NCBI RefSeq assembly: GCF_000208405.1
Contig: NC_015437.1
Location: 310,001 to 374,000, forward strand
Length of the DNA stretch: 64,000 nucleotides
Direction: 5' to 3'
Origin: Selenomonas sputigena ATCC 35185
GTDB lineage: Bacteria > Bacillota > Negativicutes > Selenomonadales > Selenomonadaceae
Positions 31,120 through 39,326 of this stretch are shown here, one piece after another. The position numbers and the translations under genes were made by a program. Below the pieces are notes generated by a model. That model ran no database searches and had not been told where the DNA came from. It worked only from the letters and a program-made list of their open reading frames with translations. Position 1 is the first letter of the stretch. Each line of letters begins with the position of its first letter.

Positions 31120-31439
31120 TCGATTTCGACGCTCTCAAAATCGAGAGAAGGAAGGTCGATGCCGTTTCGCTTGCAGACTTCCTCAAAGGGAATAGCCGCC
31201 TGCTCTTTGCTGTCGAAGTCTTTCAGTCTTTCGGAAGCGAGATGCAGAAGGTCAGCGTCTTCTAAGCGCTCGACAAGGGCGTTGTAATCGGCAGGCGACA
31301 GCAGGACGCACTCCGGTTCATTGTTCTTCATGACGACCGTCATGCCGATTTGTTTTACGTTGGAGAAAATTTTTCCGGCTTGGCCGCGATTGAAGGCTGT
31401 GATGGGAATCGTAGGGGGAAGCGGGCGTATTTGCGGCAT
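31116..31439 (-). CDS. Phd/YefM-type antitoxin, intact
   Basis: A 107-residue antitoxin. The N-terminal half, IPITAFNRGQAGKIFSNVKQ followed by GMTVVMKNNEPECVLLSPAD, is the Phd/YefM DNA-binding domain; the C-terminal half (DADLLHLASERLKDFDSKEQ) is the flexible toxin-binding tail. The ATG at 31439 is preceded by AAAGGATGG. Its stop overlaps the place where the toxin start should be. It is intact while the partner toxin is broken, so it may persist as a repressor or as protection against related toxins. Confidence 0.8.
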   Translation of the reverse strand: MPQIRPLPPTIPITAFNRGQAGKIFSNVKQIGMTVVMKNNEPECVLLSPADYNALVERLEDADLLHLASERLKDFDSKEQAAIPFEEVCKRNGIDLPSLDFESVEIE

Positions 31440-31608
31440 GATGAACCATCCTTTCCGGATCATGCAGGTACTCTGCGTTCAGTATAGCAAGATGTCGATA
31501 AAATGGCAACGAATTTGTCGACACCTCTGCTGCGGGGATCGGAGCAGAGTATCCAGTGGTATAACGCATGGTCGAGAAAAGAACTGTTTTATGCGTGTAG
31601 TTTACCAT

Positions 31609-31657
31609 GAAGCCCCAAGAGGTCAAGCCGAAGGCGCAGACCGATTGGCTCGGCTTC
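31609..31657 (+). repeat. Structured hairpin repeat, single copy, upstream of the Spx/ArsC gene
   Basis: Stems, outermost to tip: GAAGCC/GGCTTC, CCAA/TTGG, GGTC/GACC, GCC/GGC, with GA/GA opposite each other inside CCAAGA and GATTGG, and a GAA triloop. All helices are perfectly paired. Only the shared bases match the copy at 6804-6851; the stem bases differ but pair, as in the array at 13481-13830. A second palindrome (31671-31698, CACAATGTCCAC with GTGGACGTTTGTG) follows. No gene lies in 31464-31729. Confidence 0.8.
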
Positions 31658-31729
31658 TGTAAGGGCGGCGCACAATGTCCACAAAGTGGACGTTTGTGCG
31701 TGTAGCTTATGAGCGAAAGGAGCATTTGC

Positions 31730-32089
31730 ATGAAGAAGGGGCTTTTCGTATGCTATCCGCGCTGCACGACATGCCAAAAGGCGCGTCGCTGGCTGGAAGA
31801 GCGCGGCGCTCTGGTCGAGGAGCGAGACATCAAGGAGGAGAGGCCGACAGCTGATGAACTGCGTGCTTGGCACGCGAAGAGCGGCCTGCCGCTGAAGCGC
31901 TTCTTCAATACGAGCGGCTTGAAGTATAAGGAACTTGGGCTCAAGGACAAACTGCCCACCCTGAGTGAGGCCGCGCAGTATGACTTGCTCGCTTCCGACG
32001 GCATGCTCGTCAAGCGTCCGCTTCTCGTCGCTGCTGACTTCGTCCTCGTCGGCTTCAAGGAAAAGGAGTGGCAGGAGCGCTTTGAATGA
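31730..32089 (+). CDS. ArsC/Spx-family thiol protein
   Basis: A 119-residue thioredoxin-fold protein: GLFVCYPRCTTCQKARRWLE has a CxxC pair in the redox position, followed by VEERDIKEERPTADELRAWH, LKRFFNTSGLKYKELGLKDK and the GMLVKRPLLV arginine motif. The Arg-Pro motif and CTTC site fit the YffB/Spx-like branch of the ArsC family. Members act as reductases or bind RNA polymerase in thiol stress; which applies here is not clear. AAAGGAG precedes the ATG. Confidence 0.88.
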   Translation: MKKGLFVCYPRCTTCQKARRWLEERGALVEERDIKEERPTADELRAWHAKSGLPLKRFFNTSGLKYKELGLKDKLPTLSEAAQYDLLASDGMLVKRPLLVAADFVLVGFKEKEWQERFE

Positions 32090-32247
32090 ATTTCCGGCGA
32101 GATGCGCCGGGATGAGTGACTTCGTTTTATCCGTGTTTTCGGGGCTGTGCCCGGGCTTTCTGCCTTGGGTGCAGTCTTTTTTGCTTCTTGGAGAGAAGCG
32201 CTTGCCGGGCGGTGGGAAGCCCTTGGAAAAATCCTCGGATCTTCCCT

Positions 32248-32274
32248 TAGGAATAGAGGCGTTCGCGACGATAG
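32248..32274 (+). promoter_or_regulatory. Sigma-28-like promoter before yvyF
   Basis: TAGG (32248-32251), 15 bp, GACGATAG (32267-32274). It matches the TAAG-15-NNCGATAN pattern of the four sites listed below with one change in the -35 box. The gene starts 50 bases downstream. Between 32090 and 32247 no gene is seen. Confidence 0.55.
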
Positions 32275-32323
32275 ATACATTGGACGCATATATTTTGGCT
32301 ACTTTTACGGGGAGAGGTACGAG

Positions 32324-32665
32324 ATGAACGGAAATTTGAAAAACTGCCCTTCGTGCGGCAAGCTCTTTATCGCACAGCCGAAGCAGAGGCTCTGCATGGA
32401 CTGCTTCGAGAAGCAGCGTGAGGAAGAAGAACGCATCATCCGCTATGTGAATGCGCATCCGGAGGTGACGACGCTCGACGAGATTGCTGCAGGGACAGGG
32501 GCTGAGCCAAAGGAGATCCTGCGCATGATCCACGACTCCCGCCTGCTGCAGGCGGATCGGGAGATCCGCTATCCGTGCGAGAGCTGCGGTACGCTGATCA
32601 CGCGCGGACGCTACTGCGCGGGCTGCATGCGCGACTTCAAGGCGGGGGCGGATCGCATTGGCTGA
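32324..32665 (+). CDS. yvyF: Flagellar operon protein YvyF (TIGR03826)
   Basis: A 113-residue protein of the YvyF/TIGR03826 family found upstream of flgM in Firmicute flagellar operons. Two zinc-ribbon-like cysteine pairs flank a helical centre: NCPSCGKLFIAQPKQRLCMD with CFEKQREEEERII at the N-terminus and YPCESCGTLITRGRYCAGCM at the C-terminus. The YVNAHPEVTTLDEIAAGTG segment resembles a small helix-turn-helix. Its biochemical role is unknown. The ATG at 32324 has GGGAGAGG upstream; the frame is open further up but unsupported. Confidence 0.88.
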   Translation: MNGNLKNCPSCGKLFIAQPKQRLCMDCFEKQREEEERIIRYVNAHPEVTTLDEIAAGTGAEPKEILRMIHDSRLLQADREIRYPCESCGTLITRGRYCAGCMRDFKAGADRIG

Positions 32666-32770
32666 GGGCGGATGACCTCTTCTTTTCGACGGCGCAATTC
32701 CGTGCCCGTCGCCAAAAAATAGGACGCTTGAGAGCCGCTCTTTCGCAGAAACTTCTCATGGAGCGGCGCT

Positions 32771-32797
32771 TAAGCTGAAAGAATTTTTTTCCGATAC
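32771..32797 (+). promoter_or_regulatory. Sigma-28-like promoter before flgM
   Basis: TAAG (32771-32774), 15 bp, TCCGATAC (32790-32797), close to the TAAA-N15-GCCGATAA consensus. It gives a leader of about 65 bases for flgM. It lies just after a dyad (GCCGCTC with GAGCGGC, 32735-32769) that may end the yvyF transcript. Confidence 0.75.
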
Positions 32798-32869
32798 TAC
32801 TCATGAAAGACGGGTATGTGAGTGAGGATGCTCCGTTTCCGTCTATAACAAGAAAGGTGGTGAGGTGCG

Positions 32870-33163
32870 ATGTCCATCCAGGTGCAGGGACGTGTGCAGG
32901 CTCTTTATGGCGTCTATGCGGCGAATGAAGCTCTTTCTGCCGTGCAGACGCAGGAAAGATACCGGCCGGAAGCGCCGCGCAAGGACGCCGTTGTGCTTTC
33001 TGAGGAAGGCAGGACGTTCGGTGAGATTCTCAACCGCTTGAAGGCGGATAACGATAAGGTTCGAGAGGACAAGGTTGGCCTTTATGAAGAGCGCATCGCC
33101 GCGGGCGATTACTATGTTGCAGGCCGCGACATAGCTGCGAAGATGCTTGATCAGCGCATTTGA
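32870..33163 (+). CDS. flgM: Anti-sigma-28 factor FlgM
   Basis: A 97-residue protein. The N-terminal half is basic and flexible; the C-terminal half contains the sigma-binding region LNRLKADNDKVREDKVGLYE and RIAAGDYYVAGRDIAAKMLD, the FlgM signature. It binds sigma-28 until it is exported through a finished hook, then late genes are switched on. Its own promoter is sigma-28-like, giving the usual feedback. FlgN genes follow. Confidence 0.9.
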   Translation: MSIQVQGRVQALYGVYAANEALSAVQTQERYRPEAPRKDAVVLSEEGRTFGEILNRLKADNDKVREDKVGLYEERIAAGDYYVAGRDIAAKMLDQRI

Positions 33164-33202
33164 AAAACCTTGTTTTGACGTGCCGTCGCGAGGAGGATGC
33201 TT

Positions 33203-33688
33203 ATGTGGCGTGAAATGAAGGAAGTCATGAGAGCACTTTCTTCGTGCTACGCGGAGCTTGTGAGGGTCAGCGAGGCGAAGCACAAGGCGCTGGCCGCGAT
33301 GGATCTCAAGGCGATCGAGCGCGCCGTGAAGGAAGAGGAACGGTTCGCGGCGGAGATCGAGCGGCTTGAGACGCGCCGTAAGGCGGCTCTTCGCGTCATG
33401 GCGGAAAAGGAAGCGGGCATAAGGCCGACGATGAAGATGCGCGAACTTCTGGCGCAGTGTCCCGATCGGCGGATTGCCGGAGAGCTTGCGGCGCTGCACG
33501 AGGAACTTGACCGTCGCATGAAGGAAGTTGAGCGCTTCGGCGAGCGGAATACGCTGCTTGCTGAAGGCGCACTCGCCGCAGTGACGGCGAACCTCAACCG
33601 CATCGGCGGCACGGCGGCGGGCGCGTCCTACGGGGCGGGCGGCAAGGAAAGCGTGACGCGCGAACGGCGTTTCGACTTCAAGGCGTGA
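33203..33688 (+). CDS. flgN: FlgN family flagellar chaperone
   Basis: A 161-residue, mostly helical protein with the FlgN pattern of long charged coiled coils: ALSSCYAELVRVSEAKHKAL, DLKAIERAVKEEERFAAEIE and ELLAQCPDRRIAGELAALHE, then ERNTLLAEGALAAVTANLNR at the C-terminus, the region that binds hook-associated proteins. It probably escorts FlgK and FlgL to the export gate. I chose the ATG at 33203, six bases after AGGAGG; the ATG at 33197 is too close. Confidence 0.85.
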   Translation: MWREMKEVMRALSSCYAELVRVSEAKHKALAAMDLKAIERAVKEEERFAAEIERLETRRKAALRVMAEKEAGIRPTMKMRELLAQCPDRRIAGELAALHEELDRRMKEVERFGERNTLLAEGALAAVTANLNRIGGTAAGASYGAGGKESVTRERRFDFKA

Positions 33689-33692
33689 AGCT

Positions 33693-34166
33693 ATGGGAGA
33701 AATCATCAAGCTGCTCAGGCAGCAGATCGACTTGTGCCAGAGGCTGCTCCTCGCGACAGAACGTCAGCGCCAGGCTCTTTGCAGCGGTTCGGGCGATTCG
33801 CTGAGCAAGGAGACGAAGGCTATCGAAGTCCTGCTCATTGAGCTGCGGCGCATAGAGAAGCGCCAGGCACTTCTCCTCAAAGGAACGGCAACGCGTGATT
33901 TGACCGAACTCCTCTCGCGCACGACTCCGTCGGAAGAGCGCACTGTCGCGAAGCGACTGCTGAAAGAGGCGGACACCGTCATGCGCGAGATGCAGGAAGC
34001 CGTCGCCATGAACGGTGCCCTGCTCGATCGCCACATGCAGTTCATCCTCTTCAACATCAATGTGATGGCGGGGACGCCTGCGGAGGCGACGTACACGGCG
34101 AAGGACGTACAGAAGGGGAAGAAGCAGGCGGGCGCGGACACGAAGGTGTTCGATGCGAGCGTCTGA
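33693..34166 (+). CDS. Second FlgN-like flagellar chaperone
   Basis: A 157-residue helical protein, four bases after flgN. It shows the same layout: EIIKLLRQQIDLCQRLLLAT, IEVLLIELRRIEKRQALLLK, RLLKEADTVMREMQEAVAMN and the C-terminal LLDRHMQFILFNINVMAGTP, again a FlgN-type partner-binding end. Two adjacent FlgN-like genes suggest one chaperone for FlgK and one for FlgL or FliD; the split is inferred. FlgK starts 68 bases on. Confidence 0.75.
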   Translation: MGEIIKLLRQQIDLCQRLLLATERQRQALCSGSGDSLSKETKAIEVLLIELRRIEKRQALLLKGTATRDLTELLSRTTPSEERTVAKRLLKEADTVMREMQEAVAMNGALLDRHMQFILFNINVMAGTPAEATYTAKDVQKGKKQAGADTKVFDASV

Positions 34167-34234
34167 CGGGATAGATAGAGAAAGCGCGGATTCGCAGGAG
34201 CGAGGCGGCGCTTCCGAAGGAAAAGGGTGAAAGA

Positions 34235-35980
34235 ATGCGATCGACATTTTCCGGACTGAACACGATGGTTCGCGGCATTTACAACAATCAGCTGTCCCTT
34301 GATACGGTGGGACACAATATCACGAACGCGAACACAGAGGGCTATTCGCGCCAGCGCGTGAATCCTGCAGCTACGCGCCCGCTGGAGCAGGGCGGCATGT
34401 TTGGCGGACTTTTCGTCGGCACCGGCGTCGATTCGGAGTCGCTGACGAGGGCCCGCGATTTTTTCGCGGACAAGCAGTATTGGCAGGAAGAGGCAACAGA
34501 GTCCTACGCGAAATACCGCCAGAAGAACTACGACAAGATTGAGGCGGTATTCAACGACTCGAAGACCAAGGGGCTGCAGAACGCGATGCACAAGTTCTAC
34601 AGCGCATGGAACGACCTCAGCGTCTACGCGAGCGACCCTGCGAAGCGCGTTTCCGTCGTCGAGTCGGGCAAGCAGTTCGCCGACCGTCTCGAAGAGTCGG
34701 CGCAGAACGTGCAGAAGCAGCTCGACCTCGTCTATCGCGAGATGGACACGCAGGTCAAGGACGTCAATGAGATCACGCAGAAGATCGTCGAGCTTAATAA
34801 GAATATCTCGCTCGCCGAGGCGAACGGCGCGATGGCGAACGACCTCAGGGACAAGCGCGACCTCCTTGTCGACAAATTGTCGGGCTACATGAGCCTGCAC
34901 GTTTACGAGATGGACAATGGCATGTACCAGATCGTTTCGGGCGGCGCGTCCATCGTCAACGGCATCTCGCGCCTTGAACTCAAGATGGACGGCCCAGTTG
35001 AGAACAAGCGCTACGGAGTCAACGACTACTCGCTGATCTTCAAGGATACGAATACCCTCTTTGTGCCGGGCAACGGCACCTTGCAGGCCGCTGTCGACTC
35101 CATCAAGGAGGATAAGGCGTACATGGACAAGCTCGCGAACATCGCGGCGACGTTCATGACGCAGTTCAACGACCAGCATCGCGCGGGTGCGGGCATCGAC
35201 AAGGACAAGACGTCGAATCTCAACTTCTTCGGCAGAAACGACAAGTACTATGTCTGGGACAAGGAACGCCAGTCGCTCCTTGCGGCGAAAGTGACGGGCA
35301 CGGGGTCGACAACGGCGGGTTCGCCGCCCGTGACGACGCATACGACGACGCTTTCGACGACGCCTGGCGATACGGAAGAACTGCAGGGACTTGAGATCAT
35401 CAAGGCGATGAAGGTCAGCGCCGAACTCGTCACGCAGAATGGCGAGCTCAAGGTTGCGGCGCGCGGCTTCGGCGACAACAGCGACGCGAAGAACTCCTAC
35501 GTGCAGAACTTCAGCTACAGCAATTCGACTGTCCCGCCGAACATCACGGGCACGGGCACCGTCGTCCATACGACGAGCGACATGAACGGCACGGCGGACG
35601 GCAGCAACGCCGTCCTTCTGACGAACATCTTCAACATGGAGCAGAAGGACACGGGGCTGACCATCTACAAGAACCCGACGGCGGGCAGCCCGACGGAAAC
35701 GCGTCCGACGGGCACGGTTTCACTCAACAACTATTACAACTCGGTGACGAGTGCGCTCGGCATCGACTCGAACGCCATGGACACGAAGGTCAAGTTCCAA
35801 CAGGATGTCATGACGCAGATCGAGGCTTGGCGCACGTCGGTCTCAGGCGTCAACTGGAACGAGGAACTTTCCAACATGATCAAGTTCCAGCAGGGCTACA
35901 GCGCGTGCGCACGCTGCATGACGACGATGGACGAAATGCTCGACCGTCTCGTGAACAACACGGGACTGGTGGGAAGGTAA
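34235..35980 (+). CDS. flgK: Flagellar hook-associated protein 1 FlgK
   Basis: A 581-residue hook-filament junction protein. The N-terminus carries the rod/hook family helix: MRSTFSGLNTMVRGIYNNQL followed by SLDTVGHNITNANTEGYSRQ. The C-terminus, GVNWNEELSNMIKFQQGYSA and MTTMDEMLDRLVNNTGLVG, is the classical FlgK/FlgL ending. The middle is Thr/Gly-rich (from about residue 345) and may be surface exposed. It is exported by the flagellar apparatus with FlgN. Confidence 0.96.
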   Translation: MRSTFSGLNTMVRGIYNNQLSLDTVGHNITNANTEGYSRQRVNPAATRPLEQGGMFGGLFVGTGVDSESLTRARDFFADKQYWQEEATESYAKYRQKNYDKIEAVFNDSKTKGLQNAMHKFYSAWNDLSVYASDPAKRVSVVESGKQFADRLEESAQNVQKQLDLVYREMDTQVKDVNEITQKIVELNKNISLAEANGAMANDLRDKRDLLVDKLSGYMSLHVYEMDNGMYQIVSGGASIVNGISRLELKMDGPVENKRYGVNDYSLIFKDTNTLFVPGNGTLQAAVDSIKEDKAYMDKLANIAATFMTQFNDQHRAGAGIDKDKTSNLNFFGRNDKYYVWDKERQSLLAAKVTGTGSTTAGSPPVTTHTTTLSTTPGDTEELQGLEIIKAMKVSAELVTQNGELKVAARGFGDNSDAKNSYVQNFSYSNSTVPPNITGTGTVVHTTSDMNGTADGSNAVLLTNIFNMEQKDTGLTIYKNPTAGSPTETRPTGTVSLNNYYNSVTSALGIDSNAMDTKVKFQQDVMTQIEAWRTSVSGVNWNEELSNMIKFQQGYSACARCMTTMDEMLDRLVNNTGLVGR

Positions 35981-35990
35981 GGTGAAGTAG

Positions 35991-37331
35991 ATGAGAATCG
36001 GCAGCTTGCAGATGGTTTCGCGCTATCAGAAACAGCTCAATACCGCTGCAGAGGAGCAGGCGAAGCTCATGGAGCAGTCGGATGGACAGTCGCTGCACCG
36101 CCCGTCGGACGATCCTGTGCGCTACTCGAACTGGCTTCGCTACAGCACGGAGCAAAACGAGAACGAGCAGTATAAGAAGAATGTCGATGCCGGCAAATCG
36201 TGGATGCAGCGCACGGACGGCGCCGTATCGGGCATGGCGGACATCTTCAAGACGTTGAAGGAAAAGACGATCCAAGCGGCGCAGTCGCCGCACCAGAATA
36301 CGGATATGGCGGCGATCGCCAAGGAGATGACGGCGAAGCTGCATGAGATCGTTTCCCTCGGCAATTCGCAGCAGGGCGACCGCTACATCTTCTCAGGGCA
36401 GTCCGACCTCACGCAGCCGTTCCTCCTCACGGAGAAGAAGGTCGCGCGCGGCGTGCCCAAGACGCTTGACGATCAGCAGTCGAAGTTCTTCAACAATACG
36501 AACGTGTCGGGCCGCATGAAGCAGATGATCACGCTCCAGGGCGACGACAAGAACGAATACTATCTCGATACGAAGACGGGAGACATCTATTCCTACGACT
36601 TCATGAAGGACGGCTACAAGAAGAAGGTCGCGGCAGGGCAGACGGAAGTCAATCCGGCGGCTGACCGCGCGGGCACTCTCGGCGGCGCATTCAACGTGTC
36701 GGATAACTTCCTCAACACGGGGCAGATCAAGGACGCCTCGACGACGCCGCCGGCCGCTGCCGGCAAGGGTGCGAATTGGTCGCAGAGCATCACGGTGAAC
36801 GGTCAGACGGTCAACTTGAAGCTCAAGACCATCGACCAGCAGATCGTCAAGTACCAAGGCGATTTCAAGCAGATCTCGATGGTCAAAAAGAACGGCGCTG
36901 TCGAGCCGACCGCCGACACCGTCAACGCTACGGCGGGCGACATCTTCGGCACGGACATCTTCGACGATGAAAATTCGGGCAACACCCAGTCGGGCACGGC
37001 GGCGATCAACGACATGCTGACCGTGGCGGCGAAGGTCGACTCCTCCGACGTCAACTGGCTGATTTCCGACGGCGTGACGCTCGCCGACGAGTCGCACAAC
37101 AACGTCGTCATCGCGCAGGATCATATCGCGGCGCGACACAATGTCTACAAGGGCATGGCGGACATCCTCGACGACTACGCCGTTTCCATCAAGCAGGACA
37201 TCTCCGACACGAACAGCACGGACGTCGCAAAACTCGCCGTCCAGCTCATGCAGGCATCGGCGATCTACAACATGTCGCTCTCCGTCGGCTCGCGCATCCT
37301 GCCGCCGACCTTGACCGACTACTTGAGGTAA
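35991..37331 (+). CDS. flgL: Flagellar hook-associated protein 3 FlgL
   Basis: A 446-residue junction protein between FlgK and flagellin, longer than the usual about 300. The N-terminal helix MRIGSLQMVSRYQKQLNTAA and LHRPSDDPVRYSNWLRYSTE, with GNSQQGDRYIFSGQSDLTQP, mark FlgL; the C-terminus (AVSIKQDISDTNSTDVAKLA) is flagellin-like. The extra length is a central insert of about 120 residues between residues 180 and 330. It starts 10 bases after flgK. Confidence 0.94.
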   Translation: MRIGSLQMVSRYQKQLNTAAEEQAKLMEQSDGQSLHRPSDDPVRYSNWLRYSTEQNENEQYKKNVDAGKSWMQRTDGAVSGMADIFKTLKEKTIQAAQSPHQNTDMAAIAKEMTAKLHEIVSLGNSQQGDRYIFSGQSDLTQPFLLTEKKVARGVPKTLDDQQSKFFNNTNVSGRMKQMITLQGDDKNEYYLDTKTGDIYSYDFMKDGYKKKVAAGQTEVNPAADRAGTLGGAFNVSDNFLNTGQIKDASTTPPAAAGKGANWSQSITVNGQTVNLKLKTIDQQIVKYQGDFKQISMVKKNGAVEPTADTVNATAGDIFGTDIFDDENSGNTQSGTAAINDMLTVAAKVDSSDVNWLISDGVTLADESHNNVVIAQDHIAARHNVYKGMADILDDYAVSIKQDISDTNSTDVAKLAVQLMQASAIYNMSLSVGSRILPPTLTDYLR

Positions 37332-37359
37332 GAGAAAGCCGGAAGAAAGGAGGAGCGCG

Positions 37360-37950
37360 ATGCTTTCCAATATGACGTATCTCAACGTGCGCCATACGCT
37401 GCCCGTGCTCGGCTGGCAGGCACGCTCCTTCAAGCTTCAGACGAGTATGACGCCTGCCAAGATGCAAGGAAGGCGGCGCGAAGCGAGCGCGAATCTCGGC
37501 ACGACGCAGGTGCGCATCGACATCGACAGCTACGAGAGCCGCAAGGCGTACGGCTTCAGGAAGGACGCCGACCTCTGCGCGGACTTCAAGAACGCAGGCA
37601 TTTCGGGCGTGAAAAGCGGCACGAGCCGCCGCTCATCGGAGGCTTGGCAGGCGATCGACGGTGCGGCGAAGCCAAATGCCGACTTTTTCCAGAAGCAGGC
37701 GAAGGGCAAGATCGAAGCCGAGATCAAGGAGCAGAAGGAGATCGAGCTGAGACCCATTCCACGCCCGAAGATCACCGTCTATCCGGCCGAGGTCAAAGGC
37801 TCGCCCGATGTCGGCGAGCACTCGATCGACATACGCTCCGATCCGTTCGCCACATACGACTATGAGCCGGGCAGTATCGACTATCATATGAAAGTGGAAG
37901 GTTCCATTCACATGTGGACATCCATCGGCCATTATGATGTATACGCATAG
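37360..37950 (+). CDS. DUF6470 (YviE-type) flagellar cluster protein
   Basis: A 196-residue protein of the DUF6470/YviE family, found next to fliW in Firmicute flagellar loci. It shows NVRHTLPVLGWQARSFKLQT, GTTQVRIDIDSYESRKAYGF and, at the C-terminus, GSPDVGEHSIDIRSDPFATY with YHMKVEGSIHMWTSIGHYDV. No membrane segment or signal peptide. Function unknown; conserved position with FliW suggests a role in flagellin or filament homeostasis. Confidence 0.85.
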   Translation: MLSNMTYLNVRHTLPVLGWQARSFKLQTSMTPAKMQGRRREASANLGTTQVRIDIDSYESRKAYGFRKDADLCADFKNAGISGVKSGTSRRSSEAWQAIDGAAKPNADFFQKQAKGKIEAEIKEQKEIELRPIPRPKITVYPAEVKGSPDVGEHSIDIRSDPFATYDYEPGSIDYHMKVEGSIHMWTSIGHYDVYA

Positions 37951-37961
37951 GGGAGAAGAAC

Positions 37962-38432
37962 ATGAGAAAGATCACGACGACGCGCTTTGGAGAAATAGAG
38001 GAAGACGAGAGCAAGATCGTTCATTTTGCTGCAGGTCTTCCTGCCTTCGAAGACGAGCACGAGTTCATCATCATACCATACGACGAGGAAAGCCCCTACG
38101 TCTTCCTGCAGTCGGCGGTGACGCCTGACCTCGCCTTCCTGATGGCGATTCCGTTCATCTTCTTCCCCGATTACGAGTTCCGTTTGGAAGACGATGTGCT
38201 CGAAAGCCTTGCTCTTGAGCGGCAGGAAGATCTTCTGCTTTATACGCTCTTGACGATTCCGGGAAAAGATATCCGCGAGATGACGGCAAACCTTCTTGCG
38301 CCGATCGTCATCAACAGCCGCACGAATGAGGGATGCCAGATCGTCCTCGACAAGAGCGGCTATTGCACGAAGCACAAGTTGTTTTCCAAGAAGGCGGAGG
38401 ACAAGGAAGCAAGCGAGCGGGAGGCGAACTGA
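37962..38432 (+). CDS. fliW: Flagellar assembly factor FliW
   Basis: A 156-residue protein. The family motifs EDESKIVHFAAGLPAFEDEH, YVFLQSAVTPDLAFLMAIPF and LTIPGKDIREMTANLLAPIV with INSRTNEGCQIVLD are all present. FliW binds either flagellin or CsrA, so that free flagellin releases FliW to hold CsrA and allow flagellin synthesis. The csrA gene starts one base after its stop, as usual. Confidence 0.96.
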   Translation: MRKITTTRFGEIEEDESKIVHFAAGLPAFEDEHEFIIIPYDEESPYVFLQSAVTPDLAFLMAIPFIFFPDYEFRLEDDVLESLALERQEDLLLYTLLTIPGKDIREMTANLLAPIVINSRTNEGCQIVLDKSGYCTKHKLFSKKAEDKEASEREAN

Positions 38433-38657
38433 ATGTTGGTATTGACGCGCAAGCCGCGCCAACAGATCATGATTGGCGACGACGTCGTCGTTCATGTCGT
38501 GGAAGTGCAGGGGGACAACGTCCGCATCGCCATCGAAGCGCCGCGCGAGGTCAAGATCTACCGCGGCGAGATATATCGCGCCATACAGGACGAGAATAAG
38601 CGGGCGGCAGCGCCTGCTGACATCGACCTCAGCGGTGCGTTGCCCGGGACGGAGTGA
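38433..38657 (+). CDS. csrA: Carbon storage regulator CsrA
   Basis: A 74-residue RNA-binding dimer with the canonical sequence MLVLTRKPRQQIMIGDDVVV and NVRIAIEAPREVKIYRGEIY (RNA contact residues), then a short variable tail. It binds GGA in hairpin loops near ribosome binding sites and blocks translation, in Firmicutes mainly of flagellin. FliW, encoded directly upstream, is its antagonist. Two GGA-loop hairpins lie right after it, before flaG. Confidence 0.97.
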   Translation: MLVLTRKPRQQIMIGDDVVVHVVEVQGDNVRIAIEAPREVKIYRGEIYRAIQDENKRAAAPADIDLSGALPGTE

Positions 38658-38698
38658 AGCGCCTCATCCGGGGCAAGACTTTAGCAAGTCGTTCCTTG

Positions 38699-38739
38699 CA
38701 GGAGCAGGAAGCTCCTGTATTGCCCCGCGCAGGAAGCGC
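38699..38739 (+). promoter_or_regulatory. Two GGA-loop hairpins, candidate CsrA binding sites, before flaG
   Basis: CAGGAGC-AGGAA-GCTCCTG (38699-38717) and GCGC-AGGAA-GCGC (38727-38739): both show the same AGGAA loop, the preferred CsrA target (GGA in a hairpin loop). They lie about 50-90 bases before the flaG start, in the csrA-flaG interval. Confidence 0.65.
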
Positions 38740-38786
38740 TCGGCAAACAAGGGATTGCATATATTTTATCTATGGAGGGAGAAACT

Positions 38787-39314
38787 ATGATAAGCAAGAT
38801 TCAGGACGCGCTCGGCGCGGCGGCCGTCATGCAGATGACCGATCTTGCCGTGGGGGGGAGTCCGGCGCCCGCTCCTGCAGCACCCGCAAACAGCGGACAG
38901 CAGGCAGCGGCGACGGGCGTGGACAATCCCGCGGCGAGCGGCCTTGCCGGCGAGGCTTCGCCCGCCGCCGTCGTCGACGAGCATCTGAGCACGCAGCTGC
39001 AGGCGCGGGAGATCAGCGAAGCGGCGAAGGCGAAGAGCGAGGCGGCAGAGCAAGAGCGCAGGGAAAAGGCCGGCAAGGACAAGCCGGTCGACGAGTCGCA
39101 GATGACGTACCTCATGAAGGAGATCAACCGCATCATGAGCCGCATGAACTGCAACATCGCCTTCGAGTACCACAAGGAAGTCGACGTCATGAGCGTGCGC
39201 ATGCTCGAAAAGAAGACGGGCAAGCTCATTAAGGAGATGCCGCCCGAGTACATGATCAAGGGCATGGAAAAGACGCGCGAATGGCTGGGCACGTTCCTGG
39301 ATCAGCCGGCCTAA
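38787..39314 (+). CDS. flaG: FlaG family flagellar protein
   Basis: A 175-residue protein with an Ala/Pro-rich, probably disordered N-terminal half and a FlaG domain at the end: MTYLMKEINRIMSRMNCNIA, FEYHKEVDVMSVRMLEKKTG and LIKEMPPEYMIKGMEKTREW. FlaG proteins adjust filament length and flagellin assembly; the FlaG-FliD-FliS order is typical. GGAGGGAG precedes the ATG. The unusually long N-terminus sets it apart. Confidence 0.85.
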   Translation: MISKIQDALGAAAVMQMTDLAVGGSPAPAPAAPANSGQQAAATGVDNPAASGLAGEASPAAVVDEHLSTQLQAREISEAAKAKSEAAEQERREKAGKDKPVDESQMTYLMKEINRIMSRMNCNIAFEYHKEVDVMSVRMLEKKTGKLIKEMPPEYMIKGMEKTREWLGTFLDQPA

Positions 39315-39326
39315 GGAGGAAGAATT

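Noticed and set aside
31609-31657. Kink-turn in the hairpin repeat
   Set aside because: GA/GA bases are opposite each other, but the three-base bulge is four pairs away rather than adjacent, so the k-turn rule is not met.
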